Shown here piece after piece: positions 23,958-34,989 of a stretch of DNA of 64,000 nt (positions within the stretch are counted from its first letter, which is position 1; each line of letters opens with the position of its first letter). The DNA comes from Capsicum annuum (lineage: Eukaryota > Streptophyta > Magnoliopsida > Solanales > Solanaceae): assembly GCF_002878395.1 (NCBI RefSeq), contig NC_061122.1, positions 77,667,442 through 77,731,441 on the forward strand. Reading direction: 5' to 3'. A model generated the notes under the pieces. It ran no database searches. It worked only from the letters and a program-made list of their open reading frames with translations, and was not told the origin of the DNA. Both the position numbers and the translations under genes were made by a program.

Positions 23958-26136
23958 TGTAATGCCCTAAAGTTTTTCTTAGCTAAATTTTATCCCTAAA
24001 ATATCAAGCATTGGCTTCTAGAATGATTTATACTTATTTTCATATGGAATCCCTTAGATTTCAACTTTTCATTATGTATATGACTAAATAAAATTTCCGT
24101 CAATATAAGATTCATCCAAAACAGAGACTCAGTGTAGAAGTTATGGCTATTTTATGTGCTAGTCGTAAAATATCATCATTCTGGTGTTTAGCGCAACGCA
24201 GAGAGGGTTTAATTAGAAATTTTCAAATTTCAATGGTACCTCACAATAGTGGTGCATTGCGGAGGATCCCAATTTCCCATTCGTTAATTTCCAGTGAGAC
24301 ACCGCGATAGTGGCGTGTCGCGGTGGCCTATAAAATTGGGTTCCTAGTTTAATTTTTCCAGCTTCGTTCAAAAGTTAACAAGGGTAATTTGAAATTTTTC
24401 CAAGCCTCTTAAAATTTCCAAATAGTATATTAATACCTCTACAAGCAGAATATATAACATTCTTAAGATTTTTCTTAAATTAAAAACCCTAGTTTATATA
24501 CTTCTCCTCCAAGAAACTCAAGATTCAACTGTGGGTTTTCAAAATTGACTGATGATTTGGAATCCTCAAACCATAGGCTTCAAGTATCATCCCTTATTCT
24601 TCATATCGAGGTATGTTGGGTTTGTCAAAAAAACTACATGGGATTAAAACCATTAGAGCATGATTTTTAAAATTTTTATGCATGAATTTCAAAGGGGTTA
24701 TGGAATCAATGTTCTAAATTACGTATTCCAAATGTTTTAATTTTACTATTTTTTTGACCTTGTGGTCCTATCCCTTAAATTTATTTACATGTATACGTAT
24801 ATGTATGGAATTTGAGATTTAAGATCATTGAGAGCATAAATTATGAACTCCCTCTCGTGTATTGAATTAAAGATTATGGTTTTATGATTTGAAAGATGCT
24901 TTCACAATATTATAGCATTTGAGCATGATTTGAAATTGTTGAGAGGGTGTTTCTTAATATAAATGTGTTCTCGTGTTTAAGAGAAAGAATTGCATATGAA
25001 TTGAGAACTTTGACATGACCACCTTGTACTATTGAAATGCTTGACAAAGATGAGTTCCTTGTATGTGTTTTCATGAGGTTTGAGAAAGAGTTTTTTGGAA
25101 TTGAATTATTGAAAGGGTGGTCTCAAAACTTGTGTTTTGAAAACAGAGATTTATGATAGATTAATAATGTCTCAAAGATGTGACTTGCAATTTAATGGTA
25201 TAATGATACCATATGTATTTATGCCTTAACAGAGTATGTTTTTGGAGTATGTTTTCAGAGACTGCATGTTTTGATAGAGTTTTAAAAAGGGGCTTAAAGA
25301 GGGTTAGGTGGTTACCCAAAGAAAAAGAGAGTTCAAGCAACTCTTAGCCTGAAACCGTATTTGCCGATACGGGTAGATTATTATTGTATGCTGGCGAAGG
25401 CCATGTGGCATAGTACATTCAGACTCCGACCCTTACGGCACACTTGGATTGGGGGCTTCGTTACCGAGTTAATGGCAGTTTCCATATAGCCCATGGAATT
25501 TCTTATAGTTGTAGGGTATAACACCTAGTGCAAAAGTAACATAGATTTCTCAGAGTTGAGATGGTGTTTTTTACAGAGTCTTTAAAATGCCCATGTGAAT
25601 TCTTACTATATGCTATACTTATGAACTATTTTAAATTGCTTTTATATGTGTTGATTTATAAATGATTATTTTGGATATGATCTGTGTACCAGTATATCTG
25701 TATTGACCCCCCTCCCTCTACCTCTCAAGTTCTAAGACTCAGTCTAGGGGTCCAAATAAGCAGTAGATAATTCAGACTGCTGATCAGATTGTGCAGTGGT
25801 GAGCCCTCTCTATTCCAAGAGACCTGTTTTTTCAGATTATGTCACTTAATTCAGTTTTGGTCTACTGGGGGGCCTTGTCCCAATTTCAGACAGTTGTCAA
25901 ATTTTCATGTAGTAAAGATTTGGCTAACTGAGTCAGATGTTATTTAGATGTAGTTGATTTACAGTTTCCATACTTATGTTGAATTTATAATTGACCATGT
26001 TTCCGTAGAAGATTATGTTTCTGCATCTTCTTTTATTATATGAATGTTATGCATGATTACCAGATAGAGAAGGGTGTTCTGGGTTTTCATGGTTCGAGAT
26101 ATTCGTTACGGCCAGGCCCTAGTTCGAGTCATGACA
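23958..26136 (+). repeat. 5' LTR of element C (2179 bp)
   Basis: It starts TGTAATGCCC and ends GAGTCATGACA, followed by the primer site. U3 carries two imperfect repeats at 24220-24345 with CACCGCGATAGTGGCG-type blocks. A TATA-like TTTATATAC lies at about 24492. A region of about 277 bases (24838-25115) is absent from the 3' LTR. Confidence 0.9.
24170..24345 (+). repeat. U3 G/C-richer repeats of LTR C
   Basis: Two copies of about 75 bases share a CACAATAGTGGTGCATTGCGG / CGCGATAGTGGCGTGTCGCGG core and follow a GTGTTTAGCGCAACGC block. The same array recurs in the 3' LTR at 31395-31560. Confidence 0.6.
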
Positions 26137-26160
26137 AAGTTGGTATCAAATCATAGTTCA
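26137..26160 (+). other. Primer-binding site of element C
   Basis: AAGTTGGTATCAAATCATAG follows the LTR end directly. It is a variant of the initiator tRNA-Met site with G-to-A and other changes after TGGTATCA. Confidence 0.75.
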
Positions 26161-26345
26161 TGGTGCCAGGGTGTCTGCAAAATTGTGTTGGGTAGAGTCT
26201 TATTTATGGGTGTGAAACGCGCCATACTTATAAGCAGAAGGCTACTAGGCATTTAAGAATGTTCCTCTTCTTTGTGATTTAATTCATGTTTTATAGTCTA
26301 ATCTATCCCCTAAGCAATGACCTCTTGCTTTTTAGAAAACCAGCG

Positions 26346-27640
26346 ATGCCTCCCCATCGCACCAACATTAATTCTCAGGATGATGAAGTCCATCCCACCC
26401 ATGGGATGTGGACCCATAATAGAGCTCATACCCTAAAACTTATTCCTACTTCGGGAGTACCTTCTGTACCGACCAGTCCTCCCAGAGCTCCTCGGACAGG
26501 GGACAATCGCTCTCAGCCTTATGAAAGAGAGGTTTCTAATACTGAATTTAGAAAATCTATTCGCATGCTTGTACAGCTGGTATTCTCATAGACTCAGTGG
26601 TCAGATGATACTGGGTCTATTTCTGTTACTTCTGAAGTTACTAGAGTAGGCCAGTTCATGAGAATGAACTCGCCCAAGTTCTCTGGAACTAAGGTAGAAG
26701 AGGACATGCAGGAGTTCATAGATGAAATGGAAAATATTTTCAAAGTAATGCATTCTGATCAGGTGAAGGGTGTTGAGCTAGCAGCATACCAGCTGAAGGA
26801 TGTAGCGAACCAATAGTACAATGAGTGGGAAGATATGAAGGGTGACAGTTCTGAGCCCACAATTTGGGATGAGTTCGTAGAAGCTTTTCTTGACTAATTC
26901 TTTCCTCTGGAGCTGAGGGAAGCTAAAGCAGAGAAGTTCATGAACCTTAAGTAGGGTAAGATGAGTGTTCAAGAGTATACTTTAAAGTTTAACCAGCTGC
27001 TCTGTTATGCTCCTGAGATGACGAGTAGTATGAGTGCCTGAATGAGGAAGTTTTCTTATGGCCTTTCAGACGATTTGGTGCTTGAGTGTCAGGGAGCTAT
27101 GCTGAACAGGGATATGGACTTTGCTAGATTGCCAGTCCACATGCAGTAAGTTGAGGAGAAAAAGAAGAAGATAACCAAATCTAGGGAAAAGGACAGGCAG
27201 GCAAAGAGAGCCAGAGTGACAGACCAGAGTCATAGTCACCAGCAGAGTGGCAATTGGGGTAGCAAATGACAAAAGAAAAAGAATTGGGGTAATGCACAAC
27301 CAGCAGCTAGTGCTCCAGTGTCCAGACCCATAGTTGAGCAGTGCACCCAAAATTTTTAGTCTAGTCAGGAGGTGAAGATGCAGGGTACGCAGCTGTAGGA
27401 AAGTGTAGCCCAGACCTCTCGGTCCTATCAGTACTGTGGGAGATGCAGGAGGAATCATCCAAGGAGATGTCAGTTTGGTGCTTTGGTATTTTATTCATGC
27501 GGCTAGCTAGGCCATATCAAAAGAGACTGTTTGGCAAAAAAGAGTAATGTTGGAGGAGCCAAGTCGCAGGCAAATTCATCTATACCACCACCTCAAAAGA
27601 GTGTCACTTCAGTCGCTGAAAATGGTCAAAACTAGTTGTA
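26346..27640 (+). pseudogene. Element C: gag (capsid and nucleocapsid)
   Basis: The start ATG at 26346 (MPPHRT) lies about 200 bases after the primer site. The N-terminus is proline-rich and contains EVSNTEFRKSIRMLVQL. The capsid follows: MRMNSPKFSGTKVEEDMQEF (about 26660), ELAAYQLKDVANQ, TIWDEFVEAFL and a MSVQEYTLKFNQL segment (about 26962). A basic Lys/Arg-rich linker at 27140-27220 leads to the knuckle at about 27480-27535. There the first cysteine is replaced (F-Y-S-C-G), while G-H and the last C remain. At least seven in-frame stops are present. The protein would form the particle shell and bind element RNA. Confidence 0.9.
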
Positions 27641-27689
27641 TGCTTTGACCATATGCCAGGAGGTAGAGGCCTCACCATTAGTCACCGGT

Positions 27690-28110
27690 ACATTACAAAT
27701 CTTTTCTTATGATGTATATGTATTACTTGATCCCAGGTCTACCTTGTCTTATGTGACCCCATACGTAGCTGTTGTTTTGAGTTTGAGCCTGATGTAATTA
27801 CTGAACCTCTTTTGGTTTCCACCTTGGTGAGAGATTTTGTTGTGGCTAGGAGGGTGTATAGAAATTGTTTTGTGTCTATTTTTAGCTAGTATACTGAGGC
27901 AGATCACATAGAACTTGATATGGTTGATTTTGATGCTATCTTAGGGATGGAATGGCTCTATTCGTGCTATGCCACCTTGAATTGTAGGACCCAAAGAGTC
28001 ACCTTTTCTTTTTCGAATGAGTCGGTGATAGAATGGGAAGGACATTCTCTAGCACCTAGAGGGCACTTCATATCTTATCTCAGGCCCATAAACTTATTTC
28101 CAAAGGTTGC
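27690..28110 (+). pseudogene. Element C: aspartic protease
   Basis: LLDPRSTLSYVTPYVA at about 27720-27770 holds the catalytic Asp. VDFDAILGMEWLYSCYATL at about 27923-27980 is the conserved strand after the active site. GHFISYLR marks the C-terminal end. A stop or frameshift lies between the two halves and another near 28100, where the frame passes into the RT linker. The enzyme would cut the gag-pol polyprotein. Confidence 0.88.
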
Positions 28111-28960
28111 TTGTATCATCTTATTCGGGTTAAAGATTCTAGTGCCGAAAGTCTCCCTCTTCAGTTTATCCCTATAGTGAATAAATTCCCAAAAGTTTTT
28201 CCAGATGACCTTGCAGGGATACCACCTGATAGGGAGATAGGTCTTGGTATTGATTTATTGCTAGATACCCGTCCTATATCTATTCTGCCATATAGGATGG
28301 CTCCTACAGAGCTAAAAGAGTTGAAAGAATAGCTAGAAGATCTTCAAGATAAAGGTTTTATCCACCCAAATTATCTCCCTGGGGTGCACTTGTACTTTTT
28401 ATGCGAAAGAAAGATGGTTCCCTTCGTATGTGCATAAATTACCGCCAGTTGAATAAGGTCACGATTAAAAATAAATATACCCTTCCTAGGATTGATTATC
28501 TTTTTATCAACTTCAGGGTGCTAAATATTTTTCAAAGATAGACCCTTGTTTGGGATATCACCAGTTGAGAGTTGGAGAGTCAGATATTCCTAAAACAGGT
28601 TTTTGAACCAGATACGGCCATTATGAATTCTTAGTCATGTCCTTCGGGTTGACTAACGCCCCTACAGCTTTCATGGATCTAATAAATAGTGTTTTCCATT
28701 AGTTTCTGGATCTGTTTGTCATTGTATTCATTGATGACATTTTGGTATATTCTAAGAGTGAGGAGGACCATGTCAATCACCTCTGAATTATCCTTCAGAC
28801 CCTTAAAGATCATAAGTTGTATGAAAATTTTCCAAGTGTGAATTTTGGTTAAATGCTACTGCATTCTTGGGGCATATTGTGTCTAGTGAGGGGATTAAGG
28901 TTGATCCCCAAAATATTGAGGCAGTGAGAAAATAGCCCAGACCCACGACTCCAACCGACA
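28111..28960 (+). pseudogene. Element C: reverse transcriptase
   Basis: The linker FPKVFPDDLAGIPPDREI (about 28183) precedes the fingers domain ([29 protein letters not shown]) and [11 protein letters not shown]. The catalytic box F-I-D-D at 28727-28738 is intact and is followed by [15 protein letters not shown]. Frameshifts near 28330-28370 and 28540-28560 and several stops inactivate the frame. The enzyme would copy element RNA to DNA in the particle. Confidence 0.9.
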
Positions 28961-29530
28961 TTTGGAGCTTCTTGGGTTTGGCAAGTTATTACAGAAGATT
29001 TATCGAGAGTTTTTCTTCCATAGCAGCGCCACTTACTAAGTTGACACAGAAAAAGGTGAAGTTTTTGTGGTCTGACTCTTGTGAGAGTAATTTTGAGAAG
29101 TTGAAAGACAAGTTGACTACTGCTCATGTTTTGACTCTTTCGGAGGGCACAGAAGGTTTTATTGTATACTATGATGCATCCCGAGTGGGAATTAGGTGTG
29201 TTCTTATACAACATGGTAAGGTAGTGGCTTATGCATCTAGGCAGTTGAAGGTGCATGAGTGGAACTACCCTACTCATGAATTGGAGTTAGCGCTGAGGTT
29301 TTTGCATTTAAGATCTGGCGACACTATTTGTATAAGGTACACGTTGATATATTTACTAACCACAAGAGTTTACAGGATGTTTTCTGCCAAAAAGAATTGA
29401 ATCTCAGGCAGAGGGGGTGGTTGGAACTTTTAAAAAACTATTACATGAGCCTGCACTACATCCGGGCAAGGCGAATGTGGTAGCCGACGCCCTTAGCAGG
29501 TTATCTATGGGCAGTCTTTCTTATATGGGA
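28961..29530 (+). pseudogene. Element C: RNase H domain
   Basis: [20 protein letters not shown] opens the connection region, followed by [18 protein letters not shown]. In the RNase H fold [18 protein letters not shown] contains the first Asp, and [20 protein letters not shown] contains the Glu. A frameshift near 29295 and another near 29460 break the rest. [16 protein letters not shown] reading at 29465-29500 marks the end. The domain would remove RNA from the RNA-DNA hybrid. Confidence 0.88.
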
Positions 29531-30730
29531 AAAGAAAAGAGGGAGATGGTGAAGGATATTCACCGACTTGCAAATCTAGGAGTGTGACTTTTGGATTCTG
29601 TGGATGGAGGAGTGGTTGTTCATGAGATAGATAAATCTTTCCTTTGTGCAGAAATTAAAGAGAAGCAGGTTAAAGATCCCATCTTGATGCAGATCAAGAA
29701 AGATGTGGGTCAATAAAAGGTATTATCTTTTGAAATTGGTGGTGATGGTGTTTTGAGATACCAGGGTAGGTTGTGTATGCCAGATATAGATGGTCTGAGG
29801 AAGAGAATCCTTGACAAAAGTCACACGTCGAGGTATGTTGTTCACCCTGGCTCTACTAAGATATATTAGGATTTGAAAACTATTTATTGGTGGAATAATG
29901 TAAAGCATCATATGGCTATCTATGTTACCAAGTGTTTGAATTGTCAACAAGTTAAAGTGGAACATTTGAGGCCAGGTGGTTCTTCTCAAAAGATAGCTTT
30001 GCCTTTGTGAAAGTGGGAAATGGTTAATATGGACTTCATTATAGGACTTCTGAGGTCCCGAAACCAGTATGATTCCATTTGGGTGATTGTAGATAGGTTA
30101 ACCAAGTCAGTTCACTTTATACCTATCAGGACAAATTATTCGGGAGAGGATTATGCCAAGTTGTTCATTGCAGTAATAGTTGGTTTGCATGGGGTGCCTA
30201 CGTCCATTATATCTAATAGAGATACACAATTTTATTCACAGTTTTAGAGATTATTTCAAAAGGGTTTAGGTACCCAAGTGTATTTGAGTACGGCTTTCCA
30301 CCCTCAGACAGATGGGCAAGCTGAGCGCACCATCCAGACCCTTGAGGATATATTGAGGGCCTGTGTGATTAATTTTAAAGGTAGTTGGGTAGAGCACTTA
30401 CCATTGATATATTTCGCATATAATAATAGTTTCCATTCCAGTATTAAGATGGCACCATTTGAGGCATTGTATGGGAGAAGATGTAGGTCACCAATAGGGT
30501 GGTATGAAGTAGGTAAGATGCAGATATTTGGGTTTGATCTTGTTTATCAAGCAATAGAGAATGTAAAAGTCATTAGAGAATGACTTAAGATAGCTCAAGG
30601 TCATTAGAAGTCCTACGCCAATGTTAGTAAAAGAGATTTAGAGTTTGAGGTTGGAGATTAGGTGTTTCTCAAGGTTTCTCCCATGAAGGGAGTCAAGTGG
30701 TTAGGGAAGAGGGTAAGCTGAGTCCTCGCT
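29531..30730 (+). pseudogene. Element C: integrase
   Basis: The HHCC zinc-binding module spans about 29820-29960 (HTSRYVVHPGSTKIY, then KCLNCQQVK) and looks intact apart from one stop. In the catalytic core the first Asp is in NMDFIIGL (about 30025). The second should lie at 30211-30225, where the sequence reads I-S-N-R-D, so the expected Asp is Asn. The Glu is present in [17 protein letters not shown] (about 30310-30365). [21 protein letters not shown] follows. Stops at about 30245, 30583, 30607 and 30661 also break it. The enzyme would join element DNA to the chromosome. Confidence 0.9.
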
Positions 30731-30750
30731 ATATAGGACCATATTAGATT

Positions 30751-31110
30751 ATGATAAGGATAGGTAGAGTTGCGTATGAGTTAGAATTGCAAGTTAGTTT
30801 GGGTTCGGTTCATCCGGTATTTCATATATCTATGTTGAGGAAGTGTATTGGAGACCATTCTTTAGTATTGCCTGTTGAAGAGATCAAAGTGATAGACTCC
30901 TTATACTATGAAAAAGAGCCTGTAGAGATTTTGGATCGTCAAATTAGAAGATTGAGGAACAAAAGGATAGCCTCGATTAAAGTGTTGTGGAGAAACCAGA
31001 AAATTGAAGAAGCGACTTGGGAATCAGAAGTTGACATGAGATCTAGATACCCAAACCTTTTTGATCCAATGGATGACGAAATAAAAGGTACAATCCTTGC
31101 CTTGTTCTTT
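30751..31110 (+). pseudogene. Element C: integrase C-terminus with chromodomain-like tail
   Basis: This open stretch reads GRVAYELELQVSLGSVHPVF, then SMLRKCIGD, then EPVEILDRQIRRLRNKRIAS and IKVLWRNQKIEEATWESEVDM, ending at RYPNLF. The last 50 residues have the layout of the chromodomain-like module that defines chromoviruses and is thought to bias integration to heterochromatin. Relatives of this tail end elements D (50510-50650), F (38000-38130) and B (59255-59440). Confidence 0.85.
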
Positions 31111-31158
31111 CTATGCCTTAGTATGCTTGACATTATACTTGTCTGTATCCCGCGCCAA

Positions 31159-31174
31159 CATTCGGGGACGAATG
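31159..31174 (+). promoter_or_regulatory. Conserved hairpin before the PPT of element C
   Basis: CATTCG-GGGA-CGAATG forms a six-pair stem with a four-base loop. The corresponding place in element D (50762-50777) has CATTTG-AAGA-CAAATG, where the fifth pair is changed on both sides. Function unknown; possibly RNA structure near the priming site of plus-strand synthesis. Confidence 0.6.
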
Positions 31175-31175
31175 G

Positions 31176-31191
31176 TCCCAAGGGGGGATAT
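31176..31191 (+). other. Polypurine tract of element C
   Basis: CCCAAGGGGGGATAT directly precedes the 3' LTR start TGTAACACCCC. It would prime plus-strand DNA synthesis. Confidence 0.85.
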
Positions 31192-33093
31192 TGTAACACC
31201 CCAAAGTTTTTCTTAGCTAAATTTTATCCCTAAAATATGAAGCATTGGCTTATAGAATTATTTATACTTATTTGCCTATGGAATTCCTTAGATTTCAACT
31301 TTTCATTACGTAGATGACTGAATAAGCTTTCCGTCAATATAATATTCATCCAAAACAAACACTCGGTGAAGAAGTTATGGCTATTTTATGTGCTAATCAT
31401 AAAACATCATCGTTCTGGTGTTTAGCGCATCGTGGAGAGGGTTTAATTAGCAATTGTCAAATTCCAGTGGTACCTCGCAATAGTGGCGCATCACAGAGGA
31501 TCCCAATTTCCCAATCATCAATTTCTAGTGAGCCACCGCGGTAGTGGCGCATCACGGTGGCCCATAAAATTGGGTTCCCAGTTTAATTTTTCCATCTTCG
31601 TTCAGAAGTTAACAAGGGTAATTTGAAATTTTTCCAAGCCTCTCAAAATGTCCAAATAGTATATTAAGACCTCTACAAGCAGAATATATGACATTTTCAA
31701 GATTTTCCTAAAAAAAAAACCCTAGTTCATGTACTTCTCCTCCAAGAAAATCAAGATTCAACCGTGGGTTTTCAAAATTGACTGAAGATTTAGAATCCTC
31801 AAACCATACGCTTCGAGTATCATCCCTTATTCTTTGTAATAGAGGTATGTGGGGTTTGTCCTAAGAACTACATGGGCTTAAAACTATTAAAGCATTTTTT
31901 TTTAGATTTTTATGCATAAATTTCAAAGGGGTTTTGGAATCTATGTTCTAAATTACGTACTCCGAATGTTTTAATGTTACTATTGTTTTGACCTTGTGGT
32001 CCTATCCCCTAAATTGATTTACATGTATACGTATATGTATGGATTTTGAGATTTAATATCATTGAGAGCATAAATGGTGGTCCCAACACTTGTGTTTTGA
32101 AAATAGAGATTTATGATAGACTAATAATGGCTCAAATATATGACTTTCAAGTCAATGGTATGATGATACCATATGTATTTATGCCATAACAGAGGATGTT
32201 TTTAGAGTATGTTTTAAGAGACTGTATGTTTTGATAGAGTTTTAAGAAGGGGCTTAAAGAGAGTTAGGTGGTTACCCAAAAAAAGGCGCGAGTTCAAGCA
32301 ACTCTTATCCTAAAACCATATTTGCCGATATGGGTAGATTATTATTATACACTGGCGATGGCCATATGGCATAGTAGATTCAGAGACTCTGATCCTTGCG
32401 GCACACTTAGATTAGGGGCTCCGCTACCGAGTTAATGGAAGTTTCCATATAGCCCATGAAATTTTTTAGAGTTGTAGGGTATACCACCTAGCTCAGAAGT
32501 AACACAGATTTGTCAGAGTTGAGATGATATTTTTACGGAGTCTTTAAAATGCCCATGTGAATTCTTACTATATGATATACTTATGAACTGTTTTAAATTG
32601 CTCTCATATATGTTGATTTATAAATGATTATTTTGAATATGCTCTAGTACCAGTATATCTGTATTGACTCCTCCTCCCCCTATCTCTCAGGTTCTATGAC
32701 TCAGTCTAGGGGTCCATATAAGCAGTAGATAATTCAGACAGCTGATTAGATTGTGCAGTGGTAAGCCTTCTCTATTCCATAAGGCTTGTCTTTTCAGATT
32801 ATGTCAATTCAGTTTTGGTCTACTGGGGGCCTTGTCCCAGTTTCAGACAGTTGTCAGATTTTCATGTAGTAGAGATTTCTTAGACTGAGTCAAATGTTAT
32901 TTAGATGTAGTTGATTTACAGTTTCTATAATTATGTTGTATTCAGAATTGACTATGTTTTCATAGAACACTATGTTTTTGCATCTTCTTTTATTATATGA
33001 ATGTTGTGCATGATTACTAGATAGAGAAATGCGTTCCGAGACTTCATGGTTCGGGATATCCGTCACGGCCAGGCCCTAGTTTGGGTCGTCACA
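31192..33093 (+). repeat. 3' LTR of element C (1902 bp, internally deleted)
   Basis: It starts TGTAACACCCCAAAG and ends GGGTCGTCACA. It matches 23958-26136 throughout, except for one missing segment of about 277 bases after AGAGCATAAAT (about 32073). The deletion accounts for the whole length difference between the LTRs. Confidence 0.9.
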
Positions 33094-33774
33094 AAAGCAT
33101 ACACAAAAGCAAATTAACCACGAGGACTTGTGGTTGATCGAAAAGGGTGACCGATGGTGAAGGTTTATACCTGTTATTGACATCATAGTTTCAGAAATAG
33201 TGAGGTCTGAGTGAGTGAAGTATGGGTTTTTCAGGAGTAAGGAGAAGATAGAAGGTTTTAGGTGTATAAGTGTAGATGAAGACAAAAGGTCAAATTCTTT
33301 ATCTTCTAGACAATTTAAACAAATCCTCCCTTATTGATTGATTATGCATACATGATTTAGATCACATAACTTTGGTGCTGTGCACATAATTCCAATGTGA
33401 TACAATCATTTTTTTATTGGGAGGCCATTGTAAATTTTAGTGATACACTTATGTGATATGCATAAGTGCAATGTGATAAGCACAAGTATCTCACGAACAT
33501 GGATCTTGGCTTATGGCCACTATAACTTATGTGAACCACTTTTGCAATGTGCATTATTATAGTGCAATGTTCCCTTGTGCTGCATCATATCACACAAGTA
33601 TTGGAAAGCAATCATGTGAAAACTTTTGAACCAAACTCATTTACATACCTGCACCATTGAGCAAATGTTATTCAAAATGAAAAAAAGTAAAGCTTGGGTT
33701 TCCGCTTAAGAAAAACCTTATTTACCATCATGAAACAATGAGGTTATTAGTCTTCAAGTAATATCAAGGTAGAA
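33094..33774 (-). other. Spacer right of element C
   Basis: No coding sequence is recognised. Several short repeats (CACTTATGTGATATGCATAAG and related; TCACACAAG) occur at 33370-33600. Similar words lie left of element C (23500-23620). Probably the region between the integrase and env-like ORF of one Athila-like element. Confidence 0.4.
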
Positions 33775-34985
33775 CACATCAATGAAATTGACCTTGACAT
33801 CATTACAAAAAATTCTTCACCCCTTGGCCATTCACTGTGAATCAGAACCCTTCTTTACCTTTTAATTCTATAGCTCCAGTTGGGATGCTTTGTATCACCT
33901 TAAATGGTCCTGACCATCTTGATTTGAACTTTCTTGGGAGTAAATTATATTTTGAATTAAACACTAGGACATCATAGCCAATCTTCAACTCCCTTTTCAA
34001 AATCATGGCATCATGCCATCTTTTCATGTGTTCTTTCTAAAGAGCGGAGTTCTCACAAACTCTCAAGTGGAATTCATCAATCTATTGAAGTTGCTCTACC
34101 CTTGAATTGGAGGCATCTTCTCAATTCATGTCCAATTTATGCAAGGAACACAAATCCTTATATGCTAACTTAAAAGCGAGATGGCAAGCCTTGCCAAACA
34201 CCAAGTGATATGGTTACATACCAATATGAGTTTTGAGAGCGGTTCTATATTCCCACAAGGCATCATTAAGCTTCAAGGTAGATCCATTAGATTAGCATTT
34301 ATAGTTTTGGCCAAATTCTTTTGATCTCTTGATTAGAGACCTCCCCTTTCTCATTTGGTTGAGAATGGTATGGTGAACCCACCGTATGTTTTACTCTATA
34401 CTTGGCAAACAAGGAGTCAAAAGAGTGGTTACAAAAGTGAGAAACCCAATCACTTATAATAACATGTGGTGTCCCAAACCCTGTAAAAGCATTATTCTTC
34501 AATAATTGAGTGACACTCCAAGCTTCATTATTTTCCAACACAACAACATCAATCCATTTGAAAACATAATTTAGCGGTCCTAAGATTTAGGGGTTCTCAT
34601 ACGAGATCACAAAGGATCTCATGAAGTATAATCCCCATACATCAAACAAATCAAGATATACACTTGTTTGTAATGGAATTTTATGCCTCCTTAAAATTTC
34701 TACTTGCCTTTGACATTGCTCAGAGGCACAAACCAACTTTTCTGTATCACGATACAAGGAGGGCCAACAAAATTTTCTTTGAAGAAATTTTGCAGTTGTA
34801 TGTGTGATGACCAGTTAGCAGTGATGAGTGAATGCCTTAAGAATTGGTCTCACCTTATTTTCAGCATACATCATAAAACCATATTATCGATCCTTTCTTG
34901 AAAGAGATAAGGCTCATCCCAAAAATACTGCTTCACATCATGGAGGAAGCACTTTCATTGAAATTATTAAGGTCATCAAGGAATA
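33775..34985 (-). pseudogene. Athila-like integrase remnant
   Basis: Read on the minus strand from about 34960: an HHCC-type region (KFLQRKFCWPSLY, then CASEQCQRQ, about 34790-34700), then LDLFDVWGLYFMRSF (about 34640). There the catalytic Asp of the core is replaced by Tyr. The core continues as YVFKWIDVVVLENNEAW and FGTPHVIISDWVSHF (about 34470), where the second Asp is kept. Then come SPYHSQPNEKGEVSNQEIKR with the Glu, and a C-terminal domain at 34027-33842 (LPRKFKSRWSGPFKVIQ). This motif set differs clearly from the chromoviruses here and matches the Athila/Tat side of gypsy. It is cut at 34989 by the LTR of element F. Confidence 0.8.
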
Positions 34986-34989
34986 TAAC

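Larger units (their letters stand above)
23958..33093 (+). mobile_element. Element C: full-length gypsy chromovirus (Tekay/Del-like), decayed
   Basis: It has the complete order 5' LTR, initiator-Met type primer site, gag, protease, RT, RNase H, integrase, chromodomain-like tail, PPT and 3' LTR. The interior is about 5.05 kb, normal for the group. Over a sample of about 190 bases the two LTRs differ at roughly one base in eleven, so the insertion is old. The polyprotein frame has many stops and some shifts. A clean target duplication is not seen (AAAAT left, AAAGC right). It appears to sit between the integrase and env-like parts of an Athila-like element. Confidence 0.9.

Noticed and set aside
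27066..27458. 130-codon minus-strand frame with many Leu residues
   Set aside because: It is the antisense of the well-supported gag of element C.
28849..29277. 142-codon minus-strand frame
   Set aside because: It is the antisense shadow of the RNase H region of element C.
23953..33098. A clean 5-bp target duplication for element C
   Set aside because: Left AAAAT and right AAAGC match at only three positions. Alternative boundaries do not improve it without breaking LTR ends.
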